From positions 148,622-212,621 of the forward strand of contig NZ_MOBP01000009.1 in the NCBI RefSeq assembly GCF_003732665.1: a stretch of 64,000 nt of DNA, written 5' to 3'. The notes under the pieces were generated by a model. That model saw only the letters and a program-made list of their open reading frames with translations. It did not search any database and was not told the DNA's origin. The DNA is from Pseudomonas frederiksbergensis (lineage in GTDB: Bacteria > Pseudomonadota > Gammaproteobacteria > Pseudomonadales > Pseudomonadaceae). Shown here one piece after another: positions 1-8,573 of the stretch. Numbering within the stretch: position 1 is the stretch's first letter; each line of letters opens with the position of its first letter. A program made the position numbers and the translations under genes.

Positions 1-288
1 CACGGCGACGCACAACCCGGTATCGCGCTCGGCTTTGTGAGCGATGCCAATCTGGATGCCCTCAACCTTCATCGCTTCCCGCGCCAGGTCGCCGAAACGA
101 CCGGTGCCATGCCGACCGAGGTAAACCACCGGCAAGCCATTACGCTGGGCGGCGGCCATCACATTGAAGCCGCCACCGGCTTCGAAACTGGCGGATTGCG
201 CCAATACGTCACCGCCGGCCTGGGGCAGTTTATCCACGGCCATGACCAGGTCGATGATGACCTGGCCGGTGTGCAACAACTTAGGCAT
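1..288 (-). CDS. PfkB-family carbohydrate kinase, N-terminal part (YegV-like), cut by window start
   Basis: The first 96 residues of a PfkB/ribokinase-fold kinase are present; the rest lies beyond position 1. The start ATG overlaps the stop of the upstream permease by 8 bp, so the two are translationally coupled. The visible part has the N-terminal PfkB signature, a glycine run followed by NVMAAA (EAGGGFNVMAAAQR) and then LGRHGTGRFGD, which forms the sugar-binding pocket in the family. PfkB kinases phosphorylate sugars or ribosides with ATP in the cytoplasm. With a base permease, an ADP-ribosylglycohydrolase and a GntR regulator upstream, the likely substrate is a ribose-like moiety or a nucleoside (inference). 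Family assignment is secure, substrate unknown. Confidence 0.85.
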   Translation of the reverse strand, partial: MPKLLHTGQVIIDLVMAVDKLPQAGGDVLAQSASFEAGGGFNVMAAAQRNGLPVVYLGRHGTGRFGDLAREAMKVEGIQIGIAHKAERDTGLCVAV

Positions 289-1747
289 GAGCGTTCTCAG
301 TCAGTGCAGCGCGACGATCCTTGGCCCCGCCGAGTACAAAATAAATCCCGCCGGCCACCAGGAAGGTCACGATCCAGCCGAGGCCGTTATGGCCCAGGTA
401 CGAGTCGGAAAGGAAGCCACGGAACCAGATGTTTTCAGCGGTGGTGCCGATGGTGGTGAAGCTGAAGCCCAACACAATCGCGATTGCCCAGGCACCGAAG
501 GCACGCCATTCGATGCCGCCGCGATACCAATAGGCGCTGCTTGGGCTGACGTCCAACAGGTCTTTGGGGCTGTAGTAATGACGGTGGATCAGGTCAACGA
601 TGAAGATTCCGACCCACGCGGTAATTGGCACCGCCAGCAGGGAAATGAAGGTGATGAACGGGCCGTAGAAGCTGTCGGCGATCAGCATGAAGTAAATCGA
701 ACCGGCGAAGATCGCGACGATGTCCACCACCACCGCGTAGACGCGCGGGACCTTGAGGCCAAGGGTCAGGGTGGTCAAACCGGCGGAATACACCGACAGG
801 TTATTCGACAGCAGCAAGCCGCCGAACGCAGTGATCAGGTACGGCACGGCCATCCAGGTCGGCAGCATGTCGCGGATCGCGATGATCGGGTCCGTGGCTT
901 GGGCCAGGTCGTTATTGCCCACCGACAGCAAGCCGCCGAGGGTGATCAGCAGCACCAGCGGAATCCCCGCACCGAACGCCGCCGAGGCCACCAGGCGCAC
1001 GGCTTTGACGCTTTTGTGCTGGTAACGCGACATGTCCGCGCCGGCGTTGGCCCAACCAATCCCGGTGCCGGCGGCCATGGTGCCGACGCCGATGATCATG
1101 GCGCTCAGCGGTGCCGGCGTGGCGTTGAACACCGCGCTCCAGTCGATGGTGGCGCAGAGGAAACCGCCGACCAGCAGGTTCAGCGCACCGAACACGTAGG
1201 TCGCCCACTTCTGGATCACCAGCAACGTGGCGTGACCCAGGCCCGACACCGACAGGGTCAGCAGCACGAATATCGCAATGAAGATCAGGGTTAACACCGG
1301 TGCACTTTTGGCTTCCACCGGCGAGCCGAACAGGATCGAGCACAACGACAGCAACACGAACGCGGCGGTGGTGGTGTTGACGGTTTCCCAACCCAGGCGC
1401 GACATCAGCGAGACCACGGTCGGACCGATGTTGCCGCGCACGCCGAAGATGGCGCGGGACAGGGTCAGGCTCGGTGCGCGGCCACGGCGGCCGGCGATGG
1501 AGATGATCCCCACCACGGCGAAAGAGCCAGCGGCGCCGAGGATCGCGACGATGATCGCCTGCCAGATCGCCAGGCCACGAAACGCCACGAGTGTGGCGCC
1601 CAAGGGCAAGCCGAGGATGGAAATGTTGGCGGCGAACCAGACCCAGAACAGTTGCAGCGGATGACCGTTGCATTCACTTTCCGGGACGGGCTCGATGCCC
1701 CGGGTTTCCAGTTGCCCGGCGCTTGGCCCGGCGTTCGATGAACTCAT
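281..1747 (-). CDS. NCS1-family purine/cytosine-type permease
   Basis: A 488-residue polytopic inner-membrane protein of the nucleobase:cation symporter-1 family (cytosine, allantoin, hydantoin and related substrates). About 12 hydrophobic segments run from residue 40 to the C-terminus. The N-terminal stretch ending in FWVWFAANISILGLPLGA matches the first helix of cytosine-permease-like members. An ATG 7 codons upstream is in frame, but AGGAG sits 8 nt before the ATG at 1747, so the shorter form is preferred. It lies between the ADP-ribosylglycohydrolase and the PfkB kinase on one strand and probably imports the nucleobase or nucleoside processed by them. In E. coli the equivalent slot of the yegTUVW cluster holds a different transporter, YegT. 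Confidence 0.88.
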   Translation of the reverse strand: MSSSNAGPSAGQLETRGIEPVPESECNGHPLQLFWVWFAANISILGLPLGATLVAFRGLAIWQAIIVAILGAAGSFAVVGIISIAGRRGRAPSLTLSRAIFGVRGNIGPTVVSLMSRLGWETVNTTTAAFVLLSLCSILFGSPVEAKSAPVLTLIFIAIFVLLTLSVSGLGHATLLVIQKWATYVFGALNLLVGGFLCATIDWSAVFNATPAPLSAMIIGVGTMAAGTGIGWANAGADMSRYQHKSVKAVRLVASAAFGAGIPLVLLITLGGLLSVGNNDLAQATDPIIAIRDMLPTWMAVPYLITAFGGLLLSNNLSVYSAGLTTLTLGLKVPRVYAVVVDIVAIFAGSIYFMLIADSFYGPFITFISLLAVPITAWVGIFIVDLIHRHYYSPKDLLDVSPSSAYWYRGGIEWRAFGAWAIAIVLGFSFTTIGTTAENIWFRGFLSDSYLGHNGLGWIVTFLVAGGIYFVLGGAKDRRAALTENAHA

Positions 1748-1816
1748 GATGGATGCTCCTGTTGCCATTGTTTTGGTTGTGGGCAGACGGATTTCTAAGT
1801 GACCTGCGCAACCCCA

Positions 1817-1913
1817 TGTAGGAGCTGCCGAAGGCTGCGATCTTTTGATCTTGATTTACAGCTGCCTGAAGACCGCCAGGATCAAAAGATCGCAGCCTTC
1901 GGCAGCTCCTACA
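1817..1913. repeat. REPIN-type inverted repeat, subtype with TGTAGGAGCTGCCGAAGG
   Basis: Two 34-bp arms (1817-1850 and 1880-1913) are perfect reverse complements around a 29-bp loop. The arm begins TGTAGGAGCTGCCGAAGG and ends TTTTGATC. This is a typical Pseudomonas intergenic palindrome between the permease and the ADP-ribosylglycohydrolase; as RNA it would form a very stable hairpin and may separate expression of the two halves of the operon. Confidence 0.9.
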
Positions 1914-1930
1914 GGTTTATTGCGTACACC

Positions 1931-2929
1931 TCAGCGCAGGGTGAGGAGTCCTTTCACAAGGGGTTCCAGCTCCAGACCATTCACGGCTTTGATCTTGTCG
2001 ATCATCGCCGCCGGCCAACTCTCCAGCCCAAGGCAAGCCCCGAGCATTGCGCCGAGAATCGCCGCGATAGTGTCGGTGTCGCCGCCCAGGCTCGCGGCCA
2101 TGCACACGGCCTCGAAGGCGTTCAGTTCACCGACGGCCACTTGCTGGGCCAGGGCGAACGACACGACCACCGATTCCTGGGATGCCACGGAGGTGCCGAT
2201 CACGTCGTACATCAAATCGGCGAGCAAGGCCTTGTCGCTGTCGATGCCGATGGTCCGTGCCCAACTGATCCGCGAGGCAATGCGCCCGCCCGCGACCCAG
2301 TGACCATGGCTTTCCGCTTGCTGGGCGATTTGCATGCCCAGGTTCAGCGCTTCGCCCAGGTCCATGCCGTTGATCCCGGCCGAGACCACCGCCGCCACTG
2401 CCGCCGCGCTGGAAATCCCCAGCGTGGTGTTGTGGGTGACCTGGCAGGCTTGCACCACGGCTTTTATGAAACGTTGCGGATCCGCGACATCCGCCGCGAT
2501 TCCCACCGGGGTGATGCGCATCGCCGCGCCGTTGGTGGTGCCGTAGCGCCCCGCTTCTTCGGGCGAATGACCGGCGAGGATCATTTCGATCGCACGTTTG
2601 GTCGAAGGCCCGAGCAAATCCTGCGAGCCCTTGGCCTGCATCTCGGCTTCCCATTCGATCAGGCGTTGGGCGAGTACAGCCGGGTCGATCCAGCCTTCGC
2701 CTTCGATCAACAATTGGCCGACCAGGATCGCCTGTTCGGTGTCGTCGGTGATCGAACCTTTGGGCATGTTGGCGGCAATCGGTTGATCGGGGCCGGCATC
2801 TTCCAGATCGGTGATTTCGCCGAAGCGCGCCTTGATCTCGGCACGGCTCAGGGATTGGGTCGGCATGCCCAGGGCATCACCCAAAGCCAAGCCATAGAAC
2901 GCGCCCAAGGCACGATTGAGCGCGGTCAC
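1931..2929 (-). CDS. ADP-ribosylglycohydrolase family protein (YegU-like)
   Basis: A 332-residue enzyme of the ADP-ribosylglycohydrolase (DraG/ARH) fold, which hydrolyses N- or O-ribosyl bonds using a binuclear Mg site. The metal-binding motifs are visible: an N-terminal ALGDALGMP block, TDDTE, TNGAAMR and C-terminal LGGDTDT. From memory its motif pattern (LGPSTK, TNGAAMR, GTS then ESV, GGDTDT) closely follows E. coli YegU. Translation starts at a GTG that overlaps the stop of the GntR gene (GTGA). The cluster suggests cleavage of a riboside taken up by the NCS1 permease, with the released sugar passed to the PfkB kinase, rather than protein de-ADP-ribosylation; that is inference. Confidence 0.87.
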   Translation of the reverse strand: MTALNRALGAFYGLALGDALGMPTQSLSRAEIKARFGEITDLEDAGPDQPIAANMPKGSITDDTEQAILVGQLLIEGEGWIDPAVLAQRLIEWEAEMQAKGSQDLLGPSTKRAIEMILAGHSPEEAGRYGTTNGAAMRITPVGIAADVADPQRFIKAVVQACQVTHNTTLGISSAAAVAAVVSAGINGMDLGEALNLGMQIAQQAESHGHWVAGGRIASRISWARTIGIDSDKALLADLMYDVIGTSVASQESVVVSFALAQQVAVGELNAFEAVCMAASLGGDTDTIAAILGAMLGACLGLESWPAAMIDKIKAVNGLELEPLVKGLLTLR

Positions 2930-3639
2930 TTTGACTCTCCAAATTGCAGGTGCAGACGAAAATGGACGGGGTCGAGCAAACTTGCGACCTGTTCCATGAA
3001 CCGGCCCTGACGGTCGTACGTGGTGCGCAGGGCCTTGAGGAATACCGTGCCGGTGGGACGACCGAGCAGTTCAGCATCTTCAGCGCTCAGCGGTTCGGCG
3101 CCGATCCACTGGTCGCCCCGCTCGCCGATGTAGCCGTAGGCGGCCAGGGTGATGGTCAGCGAGTTATCGATCAGGCCCACTCGCGGCAGACTTTCCAGGG
3201 TGCCAGTGGCGGGAATCAATGAACGTTCAAGGGACACCAACGTGCCGTCGTTGGCCCGGCGGCGACGGTCGAGGGTAATGAACTTGTCGGTGCCGAACCG
3301 CGACAGCAAGTCAGGACGACTGACCGCTTCCAGGCGCAGCACTTCGGTGTTGACCAACGCCCCGCTGTCCGCCAGGGCCTGGGCCCAGCCGCTGCGCTGA
3401 TCGAGCACCACACCGTCGAAGGTGACGATGGAACCGACGCCGCTTTGCGTGGCGATGTAATTGCGCCTCTTCAGTTCGGCCAGGGCTTCACGCAGCGTGC
3501 CGCGGCTGACCTTGAATTCTTGAGCCAACTGATGCTCGCCCGGCAACAGAAAGCCGTCCTCCATGAGGCCGCTTTCGATGCGCCGGATGAGTTCGTCGAC
3601 CACCCGTTGTTTCTTGTCAAATCGAACCTGTCTAATCAT
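2926..3639 (-). CDS. GntR-family regulator with UTRA domain (YegW-like)
   Basis: A 237-residue HutC-subfamily GntR protein: winged helix-turn-helix at about residues 5-70 (LAQEFKVSRGTLREALAELK) and a UTRA effector domain from about 90 to the end. Such proteins bind small-molecule effectors and repress a neighbouring catabolic operon. The start at MIRQVRFDKK is chosen because the winged helix begins directly there; the longer in-frame extension has no domain. It is the first gene of the minus-strand cluster and overlaps the next gene by 4 bp, so autoregulation of the whole operon is likely. No operator was identified with confidence. Confidence 0.88.
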   Translation of the reverse strand: MIRQVRFDKKQRVVDELIRRIESGLMEDGFLLPGEHQLAQEFKVSRGTLREALAELKRRNYIATQSGVGSIVTFDGVVLDQRSGWAQALADSGALVNTEVLRLEAVSRPDLLSRFGTDKFITLDRRRRANDGTLVSLERSLIPATGTLESLPRVGLIDNSLTITLAAYGYIGERGDQWIGAEPLSAEDAELLGRPTGTVFLKALRTTYDRQGRFMEQVASLLDPVHFRLHLQFGESK

Positions 3640-3740
3640 GTACAAAGTGATAACTGAAACAGGGCCGGACGGGCAAGGCATTTTTTCAGGGAGGTGACAG
3701 AAGGATGGGCAGTAATGATCTGTAGTGGACACAAATCAAA

Positions 3741-3829
3741 TGTGGGAGCGGGCTTGCTCGCGAAGGCGGTGTATCAGTCAAATTGATATCGACTGACACT
3801 CCGCCTTCGCGAGCAAGCCCGCTCCCACA
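3741..3829. repeat. REPIN, GTGGGAGCGGGCTTG subtype
   Basis: Inverted repeat whose arms read TGTGGGAGCGGGCTTGCTCG and its complement, separated by about 35 bp. It occupies the gap between the GntR gene start and the araH stop and is the most frequent REP class in this window (another full copy at 10409-10497). Confidence 0.92.
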
Positions 3830-3834
3830 GGGGT

Positions 3835-4806
3835 TTAGCGTTGTTTCAGGCGGTCGATCACGACGGCCAACAGCAGAATCGAACCGCGAATCACATACTG
3901 ATAAAACGTATCAATGTTCTTCAGGTTCATCGCATTCTCGATAATCGCCAGAATCAACACCCCGGCAATCACATGGCGGATCATGCCGATCCCGCCGCTC
4001 AACGACACCCCGCCCAACACACACGCGGAGATCACCGTCAGCTCAAACCCCTGGCCAATCATCGGCTGGCCCGAGGTCATGCGTGAGGCGAGGATCACCC
4101 CGGCCAATGCACCTATCAAACCATGCACGGCGAAGATGATGATCTTGGTCCGGTCAACGTTTACGCCAGCCAACAGCGCCGCTTCCTGGTTGCCACCGAT
4201 GGCCATGGTGTTGCGCCCGTAGGTGGTGTAGTTCAGCAGCCAGCCGAAAAACAGGAAGCAAACAATGGTGATCAAAATCGGCACCGGCACGCCGAACAAC
4301 TGACCGTTACCGAAGACGAAGAACTGTTCCTGTGACACGCCCACCGCTTTGCCATTGGCAAAAATGTACGCCAGGCCACGCACGATTTGCATAGTCGCCA
4401 ACGTGGTGATCAAGGCATTGACCCGCAACTTGGCGATCACAATCCCGTTGATCAAGCCGACAATCAGCCCCATGAACAGCGCCGCCGCCACGCCGAGGAA
4501 CACGCTGTCGGTATCACGCATCACCACCGCCGCAACCACGCCGGCGCAGGCAATCACCGAACCCACCGACAAGTCGAAATGCCCGGACGCCAGGCAATAC
4601 AACATGGTGCACGCGGCAATCCCGGTGGTGGAAATCGCCAGGCCCAAACCGCGCATGTTCAGCGGCGAGAGGAAGTTGTCGATCAGCAACGTACAGGCGA
4701 CGAAGATGCCGATGGCCGCCAGCAGCATCACCCAGTCATCGAGAAAACGCCGCAGGTCCAGGGGTTTGCGCTGGGTGGGCAGTGCGTTGTTTTGCATGGT
4801 CATCAT
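3835..4806 (-). CDS. araH: L-arabinose ABC transporter permease AraH
   Basis: A 323-residue inner-membrane permease of the ribose/arabinose ABC family (BPD_transp_2) with about eight to ten hydrophobic segments. The stretches GLGLAIS, LASGHFDLSVGSVIACAGV, ALITTLATMQIVRGLAYI and ASRMTSGQP closely follow E. coli AraH as I remember it. It forms the translocation channel with AraG and receives L-arabinose from AraF. The start codon follows GAGAGGTAACT and a short MMTMQ leader. It is the last gene of araF-araG-araH, and a REPIN follows its stop. Confidence 0.93.
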   Translation of the reverse strand: MMTMQNNALPTQRKPLDLRRFLDDWVMLLAAIGIFVACTLLIDNFLSPLNMRGLGLAISTTGIAACTMLYCLASGHFDLSVGSVIACAGVVAAVVMRDTDSVFLGVAAALFMGLIVGLINGIVIAKLRVNALITTLATMQIVRGLAYIFANGKAVGVSQEQFFVFGNGQLFGVPVPILITIVCFLFFGWLLNYTTYGRNTMAIGGNQEAALLAGVNVDRTKIIIFAVHGLIGALAGVILASRMTSGQPMIGQGFELTVISACVLGGVSLSGGIGMIRHVIAGVLILAIIENAMNLKNIDTFYQYVIRGSILLLAVVIDRLKQR

Positions 4807-4815
4807 AGTTACCTC

Positions 4816-6357
4816 TCAGTTCGCCACGCCGTCAGCGCGTTGGCGCGGCAAAGCCAGTTGCAGCAAGTTGGATTCATTCGCTTCGTCGCGGGACAGCTCG
4901 CCGCGCATCGCGCCTTCGCACAGCACCAGGATGCGGTCGGAAATGCCCATGACTTCCATCAGGTCGCTGGACACCACAATCACCGCAATGCCACTGGCCG
5001 CAAGGTTATGGATGATCTGGTAGATCTCGGCCTTGGCGCCGATGTCGATGCCTCGGGTCGGTTCGTCGAGCAGCAGGACTTTCATCGGCATCGACAGCCA
5101 GCGACCGAGAATGGCCTTCTGCTGATTGCCACCGGACAGGTACATGATTTTCTGCGACGCGCTTGGCGTCTTCACTTTCAGCGCGGCGATCTGCTTCTCG
5201 GCGTTGCCCTTTTCCCACAGGCCGCGCAACAGGCAACCGAAGGTGGAATGAGCGCCGCGTGCGCTGATGTTGATGTTCTCGGCGACGCTGGAGAGCGGCA
5301 TGATGCCCTCCTTCTTGCGGTCTTCGGGGCACAGCAGAATCCCGGCGGCGATGGCATCCCGGGGTGAACGCAGTTTCAGTTCATGGCCGCGCAGTTCAAG
5401 GCGACCCGCCGTGTTGCGCGTCAAGCCGCTGAGCATGCGGAACAGCTCGGTGCGCCCTGCCCCGACCAAACCGAATAACCCGAGGATCTCGCCTTTGTGC
5501 ACCTCGAAACTCACCGGTTCGCGCAGGCCAGGCCCGAGCAGACCGTCGACCTTCAGCGCCACCGCCCCCCGTTGACGCGGGCGGTAATCGTAGATGTCCT
5601 GGATATCGCGACCGACCATGCACGTCACCAACTGGTCGTGGGTCAGTTCGCTCATGTTCTCGAAGGTACGCACAAAGCGGCCATCCTTGAACACCGTCAC
5701 CGCGTTGCAGATGCGGAACACTTCTTCCATGCGATGGGAAACGTAGAGCACCACTTTGCCTTCGTCCCGCAGGCGCCCGATGATCGCCATCAAGCGGTCG
5801 ATCTCCCGCGCTGAAAGGCTGCTGGTGGGTTCGTCGAACGCAATCACATGCGCGCCACGGGACAAGGCCTTGGCGATTTCCACCAATTGCCGCTGGCCGA
5901 GGGACAGGCGCCCGACTTTCTCCTGCGGATCGATTTCATCGGCCAGGCCCTTGAGGCAGGCCAACGCTTGCTGGCGCAAGGTACTGCGGTTGATCAGGCC
6001 GAAACTGGCCGGCAAATGCCCGAGGAACAGGTTTTCCGCGACGGTCATTTCCGGGACCAGATGCAGCTCTTGGTGAATCACTGCGACGCGGCTGGCGATG
6101 CTGTCGGCAGTGGACTTGAACGCCATCGTCTGCTCGCCGATCTGCAGGTCGCCGCTGCTCGGGATGTAGGCGCCGCCGAGGATTTTCAGTAGCGTCGATT
6201 TGCCGGCGCCGTTCTCGCCCATCAAGGCATGCACCTGCCCCGGATGCGCGACGAAACTGATGCCGTCCAGCGCCTTCACCCCGGGAAAGGTCTTGCCGAT
6301 CCCGTTGAAGCGCAAGCTGCCGCCGCTGTGTTCTTGTGTTTGTGTTTGCGCTTGCAT
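4816..6357 (-). CDS. araG: L-arabinose ABC transporter ATP-binding protein AraG
   Basis: A 513-residue duplicated ABC ATPase that powers sugar import. The first domain has Walker A GENGAGKST, signature LSLGQRQLVEIAKALS and Walker B VIAFDEPTSSLS. The second domain has a degenerate P-loop (GLVGAGRTE), signature LSGGNQQKAILGRWL and Walker B VLLLDEPTRGID, as usual for sugar importers of this class. The start is MQAQTQTQEH, preceded by GAGGTGGTT; a 19-codon upstream extension is rejected. It lies 9 bp from araH and about 60 bp after araF. Confidence 0.94.
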   Translation of the reverse strand: MQAQTQTQEHSGGSLRFNGIGKTFPGVKALDGISFVAHPGQVHALMGENGAGKSTLLKILGGAYIPSSGDLQIGEQTMAFKSTADSIASRVAVIHQELHLVPEMTVAENLFLGHLPASFGLINRSTLRQQALACLKGLADEIDPQEKVGRLSLGQRQLVEIAKALSRGAHVIAFDEPTSSLSAREIDRLMAIIGRLRDEGKVVLYVSHRMEEVFRICNAVTVFKDGRFVRTFENMSELTHDQLVTCMVGRDIQDIYDYRPRQRGAVALKVDGLLGPGLREPVSFEVHKGEILGLFGLVGAGRTELFRMLSGLTRNTAGRLELRGHELKLRSPRDAIAAGILLCPEDRKKEGIMPLSSVAENINISARGAHSTFGCLLRGLWEKGNAEKQIAALKVKTPSASQKIMYLSGGNQQKAILGRWLSMPMKVLLLDEPTRGIDIGAKAEIYQIIHNLAASGIAVIVVSSDLMEVMGISDRILVLCEGAMRGELSRDEANESNLLQLALPRQRADGVAN

Positions 6358-6421
6358 AACCACCTCATCACACAGATCAGGTGGCCCCGTCGCCAGGGCC
6401 ACCGATGAAATCAACCGGCCT

Positions 6422-7426
6422 TCAGTTCCACAGGCCGATCTTTTCCAGTTCCTGCTTGAAGTTGTCGCGGGTGATCAGCGTCACCTCGTCCATGGCCGTA
6501 TATTTCGGCGGCTCTTTGCCGGTGGTGATCCACTCGTACATCATCGCGGCGGTGTTGTAGCCTTCGATGTGCGGGCTCGGCAGCATCGAGCCGAAGAAGC
6601 CGCTGTTGGGCTTTTTCAGTTCGCCGATGGCGTCGGTGCCGTTGATGCCAATGCCGATGACATTAGCGGCGGTGAACCCGGCGCTTTCGGTGGCGCGCAC
6701 GCCGCCCAGCACGGTGTTGTCGTTCATGCCGCCGATGATCAGGTTTTTCGCGCCGCTGGGCAGTTTCACCAGCGCCGAGTTGGTGGAGTCCATGCTGCCC
6801 GGGACGTCGAGGGTTTTCTGCGCGGTGTAGAGGATGTGGTCTTTCGGGAAGCCCGCATCGGTCAGCGCTTTGGCTGAACCGTCGGTGCGTTTCTTGCCAG
6901 TGTCGAGTTCGTTGTAGGTATTGATCACGGCGTAGGTTTCTTTCCAGTCCCAACCGCGCTTCTTGGCTTCGGTGGCCATGGCGTTGCCCTGTTTCTCGCC
7001 GACTTCAAACGCTGCCATGCCGAGGTACGGCACGTCTTCCATGAATTTGCCCTTGGCATCGACAAAACGGTCATCGACCGCGATCACTTTCAAGCCGTTG
7101 GCCTTGGCTTTGGCCATGATTGCCGGGCCGAGGCCGACGTCCGGCGGGCAGATCACAAAACCCTTGGCGCCGTTGGCCGCCAGGCTGTCGATGGCCGAAA
7201 GGGTTTTCTCGCCGTCAGGCACGGCGATCTTGATCAAGGTGAAGCCTTTGTCCTTGGCGGCTTTTTCCGCGAAGTTCCATTCGGTCTGGAACCAGGGCTC
7301 TTCCGCCTGTTTGACTAGAAAACCGATTTTCACTTGCTCGGCCGCCAGCAGCGAACTGCTCAGGCTGAACGCCGTGACCGCCAAAGCGGCACAGCACAGG
7401 GAACGGATCCCGGGACGACGATTCAT
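6422..7426 (-). CDS. araF: L-arabinose-binding periplasmic protein AraF
   Basis: A 334-residue periplasmic solute-binding protein of the type I sugar-binding family. It has a cleavable signal peptide (Arg-rich start, hydrophobic core about residues 9-27, LLAAEQ cleavage region) and then the two-lobed fold starting VKIGFLVKQAEEPWFQTEW, which matches AraF. It delivers L-arabinose (probably also D-galactose, as its relatives do) to AraGH. AAGGAG sits 7 nt before the ATG. A predicted promoter with an embedded regulator site lies 70-100 bp upstream, so araFGH can be transcribed separately from the enzyme genes. Confidence 0.94.
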   Translation of the reverse strand: MNRRPGIRSLCCAALAVTAFSLSSSLLAAEQVKIGFLVKQAEEPWFQTEWNFAEKAAKDKGFTLIKIAVPDGEKTLSAIDSLAANGAKGFVICPPDVGLGPAIMAKAKANGLKVIAVDDRFVDAKGKFMEDVPYLGMAAFEVGEKQGNAMATEAKKRGWDWKETYAVINTYNELDTGKKRTDGSAKALTDAGFPKDHILYTAQKTLDVPGSMDSTNSALVKLPSGAKNLIIGGMNDNTVLGGVRATESAGFTAANVIGIGINGTDAIGELKKPNSGFFGSMLPSPHIEGYNTAAMMYEWITTGKEPPKYTAMDEVTLITRDNFKQELEKIGLWN

Positions 7427-7498
7427 AAGCTGACTCCTTGTTATTTTTTTTGAGCGTTATTTGAAAGCCGATACAGCGGTCAAACCGTGAAGCGAATA

Positions 7499-7526
7499 GT
7501 CATATCGTATGATGATTGGATTTCAA
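7499..7526 (-). promoter_or_regulatory. araF promoter with candidate FCD-GntR operator in the spacer
   Basis: On the minus strand TTGAAA (7521-7526) and TATGAC (7499-7504) are 16 bp apart. The spacer holds the 14-mer ATCGTATGATGATT (plus-strand reading, 7504-7517), which recurs exactly upstream of the GntR gene at 10355-10368. A regulator bound here would block RNA polymerase. The -35/-10 call is by eye; the repeated 14-mer is direct observation. Confidence 0.65.
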
Positions 7527-7556
7527 ACGGAGTTCCGCGTCTGCAATCCATTCGGT

Positions 7557-8375
7557 CTAGTCGTGGTACATCACCGAGCGCCCACCATCGATGGTGATGC
7601 ACGAGGCGTTGATGAACGGCGCTTCATCACTGGCCAGGAACACCGCGGTCATCGCCACTTCCATCGGCTGGCCGATGCGCCGTGGCGGGTGCAGATCAAA
7701 GGCGCGCTGACGTTCGGCCTGGGGGTCGGCAAAACCGTTCCAGTAATCGACGTTCAGTTGGGTTTCGATATAGCCCGGCGCGATGGCGTTGACCCGAATG
7801 CCCTTCGCTGCGTACTCGATGCCCAGGGCGCGGGTCAGGCCGAGCAAACCGTGCTTGGCCACCGGGTACGGGAAGCAGCCGGGGATGATGTGGGAGGAAT
7901 GGGTCGAGGCAATATTGATGATGCTGCCAATGCCCTGCTCGATCATCTGCGGCAACACGGCTTTGCAACCAAACCAGGCGCCGTCGAGGTCGATGGCGAA
8001 GCAGCGGCGCCAGTCTTCCTCGGTCATTTCCAGCGGATCACGGAACACGTTGACCCCGGCGCAGTTGACCAGCACGTCAATGCGGCCGTGGCGTTCGACG
8101 GCCAGTCGGGCCATGGCGTGCAGGTCGTGCTGGCTGGAGACGTCAGCCTTGATCGCCTGGACGTCGAAGCCCTTGTCCCGCCAGTGGGCCGCGACTTTCT
8201 CGACTTTCTCGCCCTGGATGTCGCTGATGATCAGCTTCGCTTGCTGGGACGCGAAGGTGGCGACGATGGCTTCGCCGATGCCTTGAGCGGCGCCGGTGAG
8301 CAGCACGACCTTGTTGTTCAGGCGCTCACCCTTCGGCGGTTCGGGCACCGGCGGCAAGGATAGAGGCTCAGCCAT
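7557..8375 (-). CDS. SDR-family sugar dehydrogenase (probable L-arabinose/D-galactose 1-dehydrogenase)
   Basis: A 272-residue short-chain dehydrogenase. The NAD(P)-binding motif TGAAQGIGEA, the NCAGVN motif and the Ser...Tyr-x-x-x-Lys active site (INIASTHSS and YPVAK) are present. In oxidative pentose pathways such an enzyme converts L-arabinose to L-arabinono-lactone. Lying between the lactonase and araFGH, with an FCD-GntR regulator, it is the likely first catabolic step. The start at MAEPLS follows a GGGGG purine run; an in-frame ATG 14 codons upstream gives a sequence without family similarity. D-galactose dehydrogenase activity is an alternative, and dual specificity is common. Confidence 0.85.
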   Translation of the reverse strand: MAEPLSLPPVPEPPKGERLNNKVVLLTGAAQGIGEAIVATFASQQAKLIISDIQGEKVEKVAAHWRDKGFDVQAIKADVSSQHDLHAMARLAVERHGRIDVLVNCAGVNVFRDPLEMTEEDWRRCFAIDLDGAWFGCKAVLPQMIEQGIGSIINIASTHSSHIIPGCFPYPVAKHGLLGLTRALGIEYAAKGIRVNAIAPGYIETQLNVDYWNGFADPQAERQRAFDLHPPRRIGQPMEVAMTAVFLASDEAPFINASCITIDGGRSVMYHD

Positions 8376-8513
8376 GAAGCCGGACCCCCTTTTCCAGGCA
8401 CGACAAAAACCGGGCATCTGGCGATGTCCGGCTGAAAATCTGTTTGGAAAATCCCTGCATCACTTCACCTGTTTTGTTTTTTTAAGTGTGAGTGCGTGTA
8501 ACTGATGGAGCCG

Positions 8514-8573
8514 ACTATAAACCCGACCGCCAAATAATCTCAATATATAATTTTACATCCCATATTTTGGGAT
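8514..8573 (-). promoter_or_regulatory. Predicted promoter of the sugar dehydrogenase gene with adjacent palindrome
   Basis: On the minus strand TTGAGA (8538-8543) and TATAGT (8514-8519) are separated by 18 bp. Immediately upstream is an inverted repeat ATCCCA-N5-TGGGAT (8557-8573) that abuts the lactonase stop codon. The palindrome could be an activator or repressor site; it is unlike the 14-mer found at the araF and regulator promoters. Nothing else was seen in the 198-bp gap. Confidence 0.55.

Noticed and set aside
164..1294. A 376-codon plus-strand frame opposite the permease
   Set aside because: Composition rich in Gly, Asp, Arg, His and Gln, typical of shadows in high-GC DNA; the permease on the other strand is a clear NCS1 protein.
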